NCBI GenBank assembly: GCA_001824455.1 | Contig: MHXL01000127.1 | Location: 3,940 to 10,871 of the forward strand | Length of the DNA: 6,932 nucleotides | DNA from: Desulfuromonadaceae bacterium GWB2_53_15 | GTDB lineage: Bacteria > Desulfobacterota > Desulfuromonadia > Geobacterales > Pseudopelobacteraceae | Direction of reading: 5' to 3' | Shown here: positions 1-6,932 of the stretch, piece by piece | Layout: every line of letters begins with the position of its first letter | Numbering within the stretch: position 1 is the stretch's first letter | Notes under the pieces: generated by a model | Told to the model about the DNA's origin: nothing | Database searches by the model: none | What the model saw: only the letters and a program-made list of their open reading frames with translations | Position numbers and translations under genes: made by a program

Positions 1-804
1 CTCGCCGCCTGCTTCTCCGGCTGAATATAGCGTCGTTGATTCTGTGCGGGAGAAGAGAGACATGCCCTCTTCGCTGCGAGTGATCAGCAGGTGTTCCAGT
101 CCGGCTGTCTCCATAATGGTCGTGGCAGCATGTTCGAGTGAATCCAGGTCGCGGATGGCAACCCCCGAAGCAGCTTCGGCTTCCTTGCGGTTGGGGGTCA
201 GGATGGTGGCGCCCTGATAACGGGAGTAGTCGGTGCCCTTAGGGTCCACCAGTACCGGGATGCCGCAGGGGCGCGCCGCTGCAATGGCCGTATCGATCAC
301 CCGTGGCGTCAGAACACCCTTGTTGTAGTCAGAAAGCAGGATGACGTTAAACTGGGCAAAGTTGGCGGCTATCCATGAACAGAGCTGTTGCTCCACGTCA
401 GCCGCAAGCGGCTCGCGCGATTCCCGATCGATGCGCACGATCTGCTGGTGGGCGGCCACCACGCGGGTCTTGCGGCTGGTCCTGCGGCTTGGGTCGCGGA
501 AAACGGCATCTGTGGCCACCTCCCGGCTTTTGAAGGCCTTGAGCAGTGCCGCGCCGTTTTCATCCTCACCCACCACTGAACAGACCGTTACCCGTGCCCC
601 CAGGGCAGCCAGGTTGTTGACGACATTCCCGGCGCCTCCCAGGCGCAACTCCTCGCGTACTACGTCCACGACCTGTACCGGCGCCTCCGGCGATATCCGC
701 TCGGCCTTGCCCCACAAGTACTCGTCCAGCATCAGGTCGCCGATCACCAGGCAGCGGATATCGGCGATATGACTGAAAAGCGATTCGATTGTTTTGCGGT
801 CCAT
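1..804 (-). CDS. hldE: HldE/RfaE, D-glycero-beta-D-manno-heptose-7-phosphate kinase domain (partial, runs off left edge)
   Basis: The kinase domain phosphorylates D-glycero-D-manno-heptose 7-phosphate at C1 to the 1,7-bisphosphate, the second step of cytoplasmic ADP-heptose synthesis for the LPS inner core. My reverse-strand translation gives 268 residues of a PfkB/ribokinase-family protein: GDLMLDEY at 22-29, ISPEAPV at 37-43, LGGAGNVVNNL at 55-65, LSDYNKG at 157-163, VDPKGTDYSRY at 186-196 and TPNRKEA at 203-209, all close to E. coli HldE. The window ends just before the expected catalytic GAGD motif. It is therefore not visible whether the C-terminal adenylyltransferase domain follows (bifunctional hldE) or the kinase stands alone (hldA). 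The ATG at 804 has GGAG at 814-811 with a 6-nt spacer. A 63-bp gap separates it from the upstream conserved gene, and it probably shares a transcript with gmhA. Confidence 0.93.
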   Translation of the reverse strand, partial: MDRKTIESLFSHIADIRCLVIGDLMLDEYLWGKAERISPEAPVQVVDVVREELRLGGAGNVVNNLAALGARVTVCSVVGEDENGAALLKAFKSREVATDAVFRDPSRRTSRKTRVVAAHQQIVRIDRESREPLAADVEQQLCSWIAANFAQFNVILLSDYNKGVLTPRVIDTAIAAARPCGIPVLVDPKGTDYSRYQGATILTPNRKEAEAASGVAIRDLDSLEHAATTIMETAGLEHLLITRSEEGMSLFSRTESTTLYSAGEAGGE

Positions 805-833
805 AACATTCTCCGAATGAGGATATAAATGCT

Positions 834-854
834 CGAGGAGCGAGGTTCGAGGAC
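834..854. repeat. Three tandem CGAGGNN heptamers in the spacer upstream of hldE
   Basis: CGAGG occurs at 834, 841 and 848, an exact 7-nt period, within the 63-bp gap between the conserved hypothetical gene and hldE. The array is very short and could be chance; no function is assigned. Confidence 0.4.
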
Positions 855-867
855 GTTATTATTGCTT

Positions 868-1818
<951 letters not shown>

Positions 1819-1824
1819 GGTAAA

Positions 1825-1830
1825 CCCTTT
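1825..1830 (-). promoter_or_regulatory. Ribosome binding site AAAGGG for the conserved gene at 868-1818
   Basis: AAAGGG read on the minus strand lies 6 nt before the ATG at 1818. It overlaps the in-frame TTG region at 1833, so it favours the ATG over that longer alternative. Confidence 0.65.
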
Positions 1831-1847
1831 CAAAAACTCAAATCAAC

Positions 1848-1975
1848 TCTCACAGAGCACACAGAGTTCACAGAGAAAAAAATCTTACATCATGAAACAT
1901 ATATTCAAGCAATATCTCAATCATTAAGTAAGCAAAGCTTTTGAATTTCTCTGTGCCTCAGTGAGCTCTGTGAGA
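1848..1975. repeat. Long imperfect inverted repeat with CACAGAG heptamers (MITE-like intergenic element)
   Basis: The left arm (1848-1878, 31 nt) and right arm (1946-1975, 30 nt) are reverse complements apart from three substitutions and a one-base indel. They enclose a 67-nt AT-rich loop. The left arm carries CACAGAG at 1851, 1860 and 1869, an exact 9-nt period. The right arm carries CTCTGTG at 1949 and 1966 with a degenerate CTCAGTG at 1957. The element fills most of the gmhA - conserved gene gap (1819-1984), beginning 9 nt past the gmhA stop in the direction of transcription. The arms could form a hairpin in either strand's RNA, but no U-run follows that would make a classical terminator. 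It is related to the element at 3626-3772. Repeats of this CACAGAG type are known to give spurious TEHTE-like peptides when translated. Confidence 0.8.
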
Positions 1976-1984
1976 AAAGTCTTT

Positions 1985-2554
1985 TCAGGCGAACAGCGCC
2001 TTTTCCACCAGGTCGCAGATGATGTGGATAATTGTGATGTGCCCTTCCTGGATGCGGGGGGTATCGCTGGAGGGGACGATCAAGGCCAGATCGCAGGCGG
2101 CCTTGATGCTGCCGCCGTCCTTGCCGAGCAGGCCGACCGTGCGGCAACCGCGTTCCCTGGCCAGTTGCAGCGCCTTGAGTACGTTGGGAGAGTTGCCGCT
2201 GGTGGAGATGCCGACTACCACGTCGCCAGCTGTGGCCAGTGCCTCAACCTGACGGCTGAAGACGGCATCGAAGCCGTAATCATTGCCGATGGCTGTCAGG
2301 ATCGAAGTGTCGGTGGAGAGCGCGATGGCCGGCAGCGCAGCCCGCTCCAGCTTGAAGCGCCCCACGATCTCTGCTGCGAAGTGCTGTGCATCGGCAGCTG
2401 AACCGCCGTTGCCCATAACCAGGAGCTTGCTGCCGTCTTTGAATCTTTCCACCAGCATTGCTGCGGCTTCAGCGATCTGCAACGGCATGTCCCGCTCAAT
2501 GGATGCGCATAGTGCCAGATGGGCCTGCAACTGTTGTTTCACGTCTTCGATCAT
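1985..2554 (-). CDS. gmhA: Phosphoheptose isomerase GmhA
   Basis: Converts sedoheptulose 7-phosphate to D-glycero-D-manno-heptose 7-phosphate in the cytoplasm, the first committed step toward ADP-heptose for the LPS inner core. The 189-residue protein is a single SIS domain of normal family length. Visible motifs are [15 protein letters not shown] at 48-62, with H58 and E62 in the positions of the family's metal/catalytic His and Glu, then LSTDTS at 79-84, the phosphosugar loop STSGNSPN at 117-124 and RIQEGH at 167-172, with Q169 and H172 in the conserved C-terminal active-site segment. The ATG at 2554 overlaps the glycosyltransferase TGA as ATGA, and AAAAGGGG at 2568-2561 sits 6 nt upstream, indicating translational coupling. 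HldE, acting on its product, lies two genes downstream. Confidence 0.96.
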   Translation of the reverse strand: MIEDVKQQLQAHLALCASIERDMPLQIAEAAAMLVERFKDGSKLLVMGNGGSAADAQHFAAEIVGRFKLERAALPAIALSTDTSILTAIGNDYGFDAVFSRQVEALATAGDVVVGISTSGNSPNVLKALQLARERGCRTVGLLGKDGGSIKAACDLALIVPSSDTPRIQEGHITIIHIICDLVEKALFA

Positions 2555-3594
2555 GATGTACCCCTTTTGATTGACCCGATGGCGGCTGCTATTTCATGGA
2601 AGGGAATGGCTGTATCCGCACCGGGAAAGGTAATGTTGTCTACGCCTTGCACAGGGATGACATCAGACACTGCGGTTTGCAGCGCCGAAAACTGGCGCAA
2701 CAGATCCCGTTGCGGCATGAGCAGGGACAGGCATTTCAGAGTGATGCCCGTGTGCAGGGCATTCCAGCCCATGCGCCGGAAATCTGAGGCTTGGCGTCGA
2801 TGCAGCAGCAAGGTAAAGCGATGACCCTGCCGAGCGCCTTCCAGTATGGTTTCAATACTGTCGGCAAGGGAACAGGCATCGGTTTTGTTGCCGAAGTAGA
2901 TGCTGTAGTGTCGTCCGATGCCCCATCGCTCCAGGTAGCTGGTCCTGCTGGAGTGCAATTGCTGCTGACGGCGCAGGTCTGAGCCGAACACCGGCTCTTT
3001 TCCGAAGACAACCCGTGAACGGGAGGTGGCGCAGGTGTGATAACCTCGGCTCCAGGCCCGGCGGACATAATCCTTCAGGCACCATTCGCCACCATCCATG
3101 CCTTCGTCAAAGCCTCCGATCAGCATGTGCAGCTCTCCCTTGAGCGCCAGGGCGGCAAAAGAGATGTCAAAGGTCTCCATTTGCGTGCTACCGGCCGCGA
3201 TCGCGGGGAGTCGGGGGGCGTCGCTGCCACTGAATACCGGGGAAACGATGCCGGCTTGGGGGGCCTGGGCCGCATCCAATAGCCCGGAAAGCCAGTCGCG
3301 GGTCACCTGCATGTGCGGACGAAGGATGACGGCAAAGTCGCTGTCCGATCTGGCCAGCCCGATATTGATGGCTGGAACCATGCCGACGTTTCGTTCGGAT
3401 TTGATAAACAGGCCGCGCTCTCCGAGTGTCTCGGAAAATTCCTCCAGCATCAGCTCGGTCTCGCGGCTGCTGCCGTTATCGACGATTATCAAGCGTGCAG
3501 CGGGTGAGTATTCAAGGATTGCGGCCAGGCAGGCGCGGGTTTCAAAAGGGCTGTTCCAGACGGGGACGATTATGTCAACGGTGGGTGTTTTCAT
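2551..3594 (-). CDS. Family 2-like glycosyltransferase (GT-A fold) with non-canonical DxD site
   Basis: 347 residues, cytoplasmic, probably transferring a sugar during LPS or other envelope polysaccharide assembly; donor and acceptor are unknown. The N-terminal GT-A domain is clear: [10 protein letters not shown] at 6-15, the nucleotide-binding LIIVDNGSS at 35-43, and [13 protein letters not shown] at 68-80. The position where GT2 enzymes usually carry an acidic DxD-type motif reads ILRPHMQV (residues 90-97), with no acidic residue. [12 protein letters not shown] and the following basic helix resemble the acceptor/catalytic region of the family. About 110 C-terminal residues are unlike anything I recognise. 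The ATG at 3594 is chosen because it begins the GT2 beta-strand one residue run-in; a TTG at 3609 is in frame upstream. Neither has a clear Shine-Dalgarno sequence. The gene follows mreB across a 3595-3781 gap and overlaps gmhA. Confidence 0.85.
   Translation of the reverse strand: MKTPTVDIIVPVWNSPFETRACLAAILEYSPAARLIIVDNGSSRETELMLEEFSETLGERGLFIKSERNVGMVPAINIGLARSDSDFAVILRPHMQVTRDWLSGLLDAAQAPQAGIVSPVFSGSDAPRLPAIAAGSTQMETFDISFAALALKGELHMLIGGFDEGMDGGEWCLKDYVRRAWSRGYHTCATSRSRVVFGKEPVFGSDLRRQQQLHSSRTSYLERWGIGRHYSIYFGNKTDACSLADSIETILEGARQGHRFTLLLHRRQASDFRRMGWNALHTGITLKCLSLLMPQRDLLRQFSALQTAVSDVIPVQGVDNITFPGADTAIPFHEIAAAIGSIKRGTS
2561..2568 (-). promoter_or_regulatory. Strong ribosome binding site AAAAGGGG for gmhA, inside the glycosyltransferase gene
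   Basis: Read on the minus strand, AAAAGGGG lies 6 nt before the gmhA ATG at 2554. It is embedded in the last codons of the upstream glycosyltransferase (the I-K-R-G segment), fitting the ATGA overlap and coupled translation. Confidence 0.75.
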
Positions 3595-3625
3595 ATCAGC
3601 GGGGAACAATAAACAGTGGAATCTT

Positions 3626-3772
3626 TACCACAGAGACACAGAGATCACAGAGGAAAACAGGATTAATTAAGAAATGCAGGGTTGTTTTGCTGGTCATGCA
3701 CATATCCTGTTTATCCTCACAAAGTTTGCTTTTTGATAGTGATGTCTCCGTGTCCTCCGTGTCTCCGTGGTA
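3626..3772. repeat. Long inverted repeat with CACAGAG/CACGGAG heptamers between mreB and the glycosyltransferase
   Basis: The 27-nt arms at 3626-3652 and 3746-3772 are reverse complements with five substitutions, around a 93-nt loop. The left arm has CACAGAG at 3629, 3637 and 3646. The right arm has CTCCGTG at 3746, 3755 and 3763. Inside the loop a second pair, AAACAGGAT at 3655-3663 and ATCCTGTTT at 3704-3712, gives a nested inverted repeat. The element takes up most of the 187-bp spacer and begins 9 nt past the mreB stop in the transcription direction. Four of the five arm differences would be G-U wobbles in the minus-strand (operon-sense) RNA but A-C mismatches in the opposite RNA. No transposase is seen. 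It is related to 1848-1975 and probably a non-autonomous repeat or an mRNA hairpin. Confidence 0.82.
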
Positions 3773-3781
3773 GATAATGCC

Positions 3782-4870
<1,089 letters not shown>

Positions 4871-4885
4871 TTATGAAGGTCAAAA

Positions 4886-4914
4886 ACATTAGCAGAGTAG
4901 GGTGGCAAATGCAA
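4886..4914 (-). promoter_or_regulatory. Candidate sigma-70-type promoter for mreB and the envelope block
   Basis: On the minus strand, TTGCAT (4914-4909) and TAATGT (4891-4886) are separated by 17 nt. TGC immediately precedes the -10 hexamer, giving an extended -10 TGnTA pattern. Transcription would begin near 4879, about 54 nt before the mreB ATG. The -10 matches the consensus at only three of six positions, so the call rests on spacing, the extended -10 and its place in the only sizeable spacer upstream of mreB. Confidence 0.4.
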
Positions 4915-4964
4915 GGGCGAATGTAGCCTGCAATCCACCGCCAGATTTTGTCTGGGGTGGCAAA
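4900..4964. repeat. Direct repeat GGGTGGCAAA x2 in the mreB upstream region
   Basis: The 10-mer GGGTGGCAAA occurs at 4900-4909 and 4955-4964, 55 bp apart. The copy nearer mreB touches the proposed -35 hexamer. This layout could serve a DNA-binding regulator, but there is no independent support for that. Confidence 0.4.
4935..4960. other. Hairpin-forming inverted repeat between the HPt gene and mreB
   Basis: CCACC plus CCAGA (4935-4945, with one unpaired base at 4940) pairs with TCTGG plus GGTGG (4951-4960), giving a 10-bp stem with one bulge around a 5-nt loop. It lies about 85 nt past the HPt stop. No T-run follows directly on either strand, so it is not a convincing intrinsic terminator. 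It could be a weak terminator, an RNA-stability element or an operator. Confidence 0.45.
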
Positions 4965-5044
4965 GTGGTGTTTTTGAGGTCATCTGCTTTCTGATGCTAT
5001 GGATCTGATCAGGTATGTAATACACATTGCTGTATTCTCTTTTC

Positions 5045-5446
5045 TCAGTGAAGTTCATGCCAGTTGATGGCCGCAATTACATCCTGAAGCTGCGGAAGCT
5101 CTGTTGACAGGCTGCGCAGCCATTGTTCGCATGCAGCGAGGTTTCCCTTTGACGCTGCATACTCGATCTGCCGGGCCAGTTCCGCATAGCGTTTAGCGCC
5201 GACATTGAAAGACATGCCCTTTATCTTGTGTGCATGCTGGAGCACATCAGGGAGTGCGCCGATGCCGATGGCAGTTACAAGATCTTGTTGAGCAAGCTGG
5301 ATGCTGGAATTGAACAGGTCTAAAATTTCACGATACAGCTCGATATTGTTGCCCAGATTTTTCAGGGTGTCCTGAGAATCGATGTGGGGATGGTTTACGA
5401 TCTCCGGCGTCTGCAAAATGATATCCGTGGCGGGATCGGTATGCAT
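5045..5446 (-). CDS. Stand-alone HPt (histidine phosphotransfer) domain protein
   Basis: 133 residues, soluble and cytoplasmic. The central AHKIKGMSFNVGA segment (72-84) matches the HPt signature HxxKG, making H73 the expected phospho-accepting histidine. It is flanked by predicted amphipathic helices typical of the four-helix HPt bundle (for example ELYREILDLFNSSIQLAQQDL before it and RYAELARQIEYAA after it). The first 25 or so residues look unstructured. Such proteins shuttle phosphate between receiver domains in multistep phosphorelays. The ATG at 5446 directly follows the TGA of the sensor kinase with no gap and has only a weak GAG upstream, so translation is probably coupled to the kinase. 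No receiver domain is visible in the window to complete the relay. Confidence 0.88.
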   Translation of the reverse strand: MHTDPATDIILQTPEIVNHPHIDSQDTLKNLGNNIELYREILDLFNSSIQLAQQDLVTAIGIGALPDVLQHAHKIKGMSFNVGAKRYAELARQIEYAASKGNLAACEQWLRSLSTELPQLQDVIAAINWHELH

Positions 5447-6932
5447 TCAAAGCTCGATTGCGAACTCGGCTCCGCCATGAATGTTGCGGGCGGAGAGGTG
5501 ACCATCCATGTTCTGCTCTATGATTACCTTGGACATGTACAGACCTATTCCGGTCCCTTTGCCAGGTTCCTTGGTGGTGAAGTACGGATCGAAGATCCTG
5601 GGCAGAACATCGTCGGCGATGCCGCCGCCGTTATCACGGATAGTCAGCATCGAGCGTCCGTTCTCGCTGGTCAGGTGAATGCAGATGCGTGGCTCGGGTA
5701 TCCTCCGTTCTGTCAACACCTCGCGGGCATTGGCCAGAATGTTGAGCAGCACCTGAGCGTATTCGTTCTGATAGCCGCTGGTAGTGACATCCTGCTCACT
5801 TGCCACGTCAACCAGGATTTTGTCGTGCGTAAGAGCTGTAGAAACAAGTTTGAGGGAACGCTCCAAAACCGTGTTGACGATAAAATTCTGTTTTTCCTTG
5901 TCCTGTCGGAAAAAGTTGCGGAAGTCGTCGATAGTGCGCGACATATGGATAATAATTTCCATGGCGCCGGCAACTTCTTTGTCCAGATCGCGGGCATCAA
6001 GCTCTCCGGATTTAAGCGAAAACGGCAGATTCTGCACGATCAGTGCGATATTGTTCAGAGGCTGGCGCCATTGGTGGGCAATATTGTTGATCATCTCGCC
6101 CATGGATGCCAGGCGATTCTGCTGGATCAGCAGCGCATCCTTCCTGCGCAGTTCAGATACTGCCTGATTGATTCGCTGCTCCAGGGAGCCGTTGATCTTT
6201 TCGAGTTGCTGCTGCTTCTGTTCCAGTTCCGTCTCTACCTGGATTTTGGCGGTGATGTCACGAACGCTTTCTATGACGGCAATGATATCACCCTGTTCAT
6301 CGCGCAGTGGTGATGAGACTATCTCAAGATACTGCTTTCCGGAGGATCCCTCCAAGGTCTTGATGTCCATGTACGAACGGGCATCCTGGAAGGTTGCCTG
6401 TACCAGGCAGCCATCACAGACGGCCTCTTTCTGTTGATAGGCCTGGTAGCAATAGGAACCCTGGTGCGTTCCGTAAAGCTCGATCATTCGCGGATTTTGA
6501 TACAGAATGCGAAGGTCCCGGTCCTGGATGCTGATGCCGTCCTGGATGCTCTCCAGGATGGCTTGGCTACGCGCCCGCTCCCGATCTGCCAACAGGGTGA
6601 GATGCCGGGAAATATCCTCGCTCTGAAGCAGGTTTTGGCGTGATTCCTCAAGATGTTCCAACGCCTGGCTCAATTCCCGGTTGAGGCGGAGAACGGTCAG
6701 GTGGCGCCAATAGCCCATGCCAAGGGCGGCGACTGCCAAAACAATGGTCGCGGGCCAGAGAATCTTCCGGTTTGTCCGGAATGGGACTTCGATCCCTGCC
6801 CGCTGTGCCACTACGTTCGGCAGGTCAGCGGCAAAACCCTCGCGGGTCTTGCTGTCCGGATTTAAGGAGTAGGTGGGGGGGGAGTCGGACTGGACGGCGG
6901 CGATTGTCTTGCGGCAGGCAGGCGTCGTTGAC
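5447..6932 (-). CDS. Membrane PAS sensor histidine kinase, 5' end beyond the window; truncated solute-binding-like N-terminus
   Basis: Autophosphorylating two-component sensor of the inner membrane. The frame stays open to the right edge (494 visible residues). A GTG at 6811 exists but lacks a ribosome binding site and interrupts a domain-like stretch, so the true start is taken to lie outside. Numbering from that GTG: transmembrane helix about 17-35, coiled coil about 40-80, PAS about 80-190 with C121 and a C132-x-x-C135 pair, coiled coil 190-230, HisKA with phosphoacceptor H246 in [11 protein letters not shown]-box [10 protein letters not shown] with N357 and N361, G1 DNGGGI at 393-398, F-box FDPYFTTK at 407-414 and G2 GTGIGLYM at 419-426. 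All catalytic boxes are intact and there is no receiver domain. The 40 residues before the GTG ([18 protein letters not shown], then [18 protein letters not shown]) resemble the start of a type-3 solute-binding domain, which is then replaced by the membrane helix. The ligand is unknown. Confidence 0.9.
   Translation of the reverse strand, partial: STTPACRKTIAAVQSDSPPTYSLNPDSKTREGFAADLPNVVAQRAGIEVPFRTNRKILWPATIVLAVAALGMGYWRHLTVLRLNRELSQALEHLEESRQNLLQSEDISRHLTLLADRERARSQAILESIQDGISIQDRDLRILYQNPRMIELYGTHQGSYCYQAYQQKEAVCDGCLVQATFQDARSYMDIKTLEGSSGKQYLEIVSSPLRDEQGDIIAVIESVRDITAKIQVETELEQKQQQLEKINGSLEQRINQAVSELRRKDALLIQQNRLASMGEMINNIAHQWRQPLNNIALIVQNLPFSLKSGELDARDLDKEVAGAMEIIIHMSRTIDDFRNFFRQDKEKQNFIVNTVLERSLKLVSTALTHDKILVDVASEQDVTTSGYQNEYAQVLLNILANAREVLTERRIPEPRICIHLTSENGRSMLTIRDNGGGIADDVLPRIFDPYFTTKEPGKGTGIGLYMSKVIIEQNMDGHLSARNIHGGAEFAIEL
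6875..6882. repeat. G8 homopolymer inside the kinase coding region
   Basis: Eight consecutive G on the + strand (C8 in the kinase sense) encode part of the S-D-S-P-P-T segment. The frame as given reads sensibly as solute-binding-like sequence on both sides, so the tract length appears correct for this frame. Tracts of this length are prone to slippage or sequencing error. Confidence 0.6.

Noticed and set aside
1851..1875. Regularly spaced CACAGAG units as a possible CRISPR or iteron array
   Set aside because: Units are only 7 nt with 1-2 nt gaps, arranged as opposing arms of an inverted repeat; no spacers, cas genes or replication initiator are present.
1848..1975. Inverted repeat as an intrinsic terminator after gmhA
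   Set aside because: The loop is long (67 nt) and no U-run follows the stem on the transcribed strand, so a standard Rho-independent terminator is not supported.
3098..3670. 190-codon open frame on the + strand
   Set aside because: It is antisense to the glycosyltransferase, has Ser/Arg/Ala-rich shadow composition and ends within the CACAGAG repeat, giving the typical HRDTEITEEN-like spurious tail.
5384..6313. 309-codon open frame on the + strand
   Set aside because: It is antisense to the sensor kinase, whose HisKA/HATPase motifs are unmistakable on the minus strand; the + translation shows no recognisable domain.

Overview
The window looks like a chromosomal segment of a Gram-negative bacterium of the Geobacter / Desulfuromonadales type. 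This is inferred from the GC-rich coding sequence, the mreB - glycosyltransferase - gmhA - hldE gene order, the PAS/HisKA sensor kinase style and the CACAGAG-type intergenic repeats; no 16S rRNA or other direct taxonomic marker is present. Every supported gene lies on the minus strand, so transcription runs from high to low coordinates. The genes fall into a signalling pair (6932 to 5045) and an envelope-biogenesis block (4825 to 1).

Signalling pair: a membrane-anchored PAS/HisKA/HATPase sensor kinase enters through the right edge, so its start is not visible. It is followed without a gap by a stand-alone HPt phosphotransfer protein. The visible kinase N-terminus resembles the opening of a type-3 periplasmic solute-binding domain that runs almost at once into a transmembrane helix, so the sensor domain looks cut short. 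No receiver domain is visible in the window.

Envelope block: after a 219-bp spacer with a plausible promoter come mreB (cell-shape actin homologue), a family-2-like glycosyltransferase with a non-canonical DxD position, gmhA (phosphoheptose isomerase), a conserved protein that may be a distant deoxyhypusine-synthase-like Rossmann protein, and the kinase half of hldE, cut by the left edge. GmhA and HldE catalyse the first and second steps of ADP-heptose synthesis for the LPS inner core. The glycosyltransferase stop and gmhA start overlap as ATGA. With no strong terminator visible in the block, the genes are probably co-transcribed.

The least ordinary structures are two related long inverted repeats, at 1848-1975 and 3626-3772. 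Each is built from CACAGAG-like heptamers with an 8-9 nt period, and each starts 9 nt after the stop codon of the gene upstream of it (gmhA and mreB). In the second one, four of the five arm differences become G-U wobble pairs in the RNA made in the direction of the operon. They look like MITE-type or mRNA-hairpin intergenic elements. I found no RNA genes, CRISPR array, transposase or clearly new multi-gene system.
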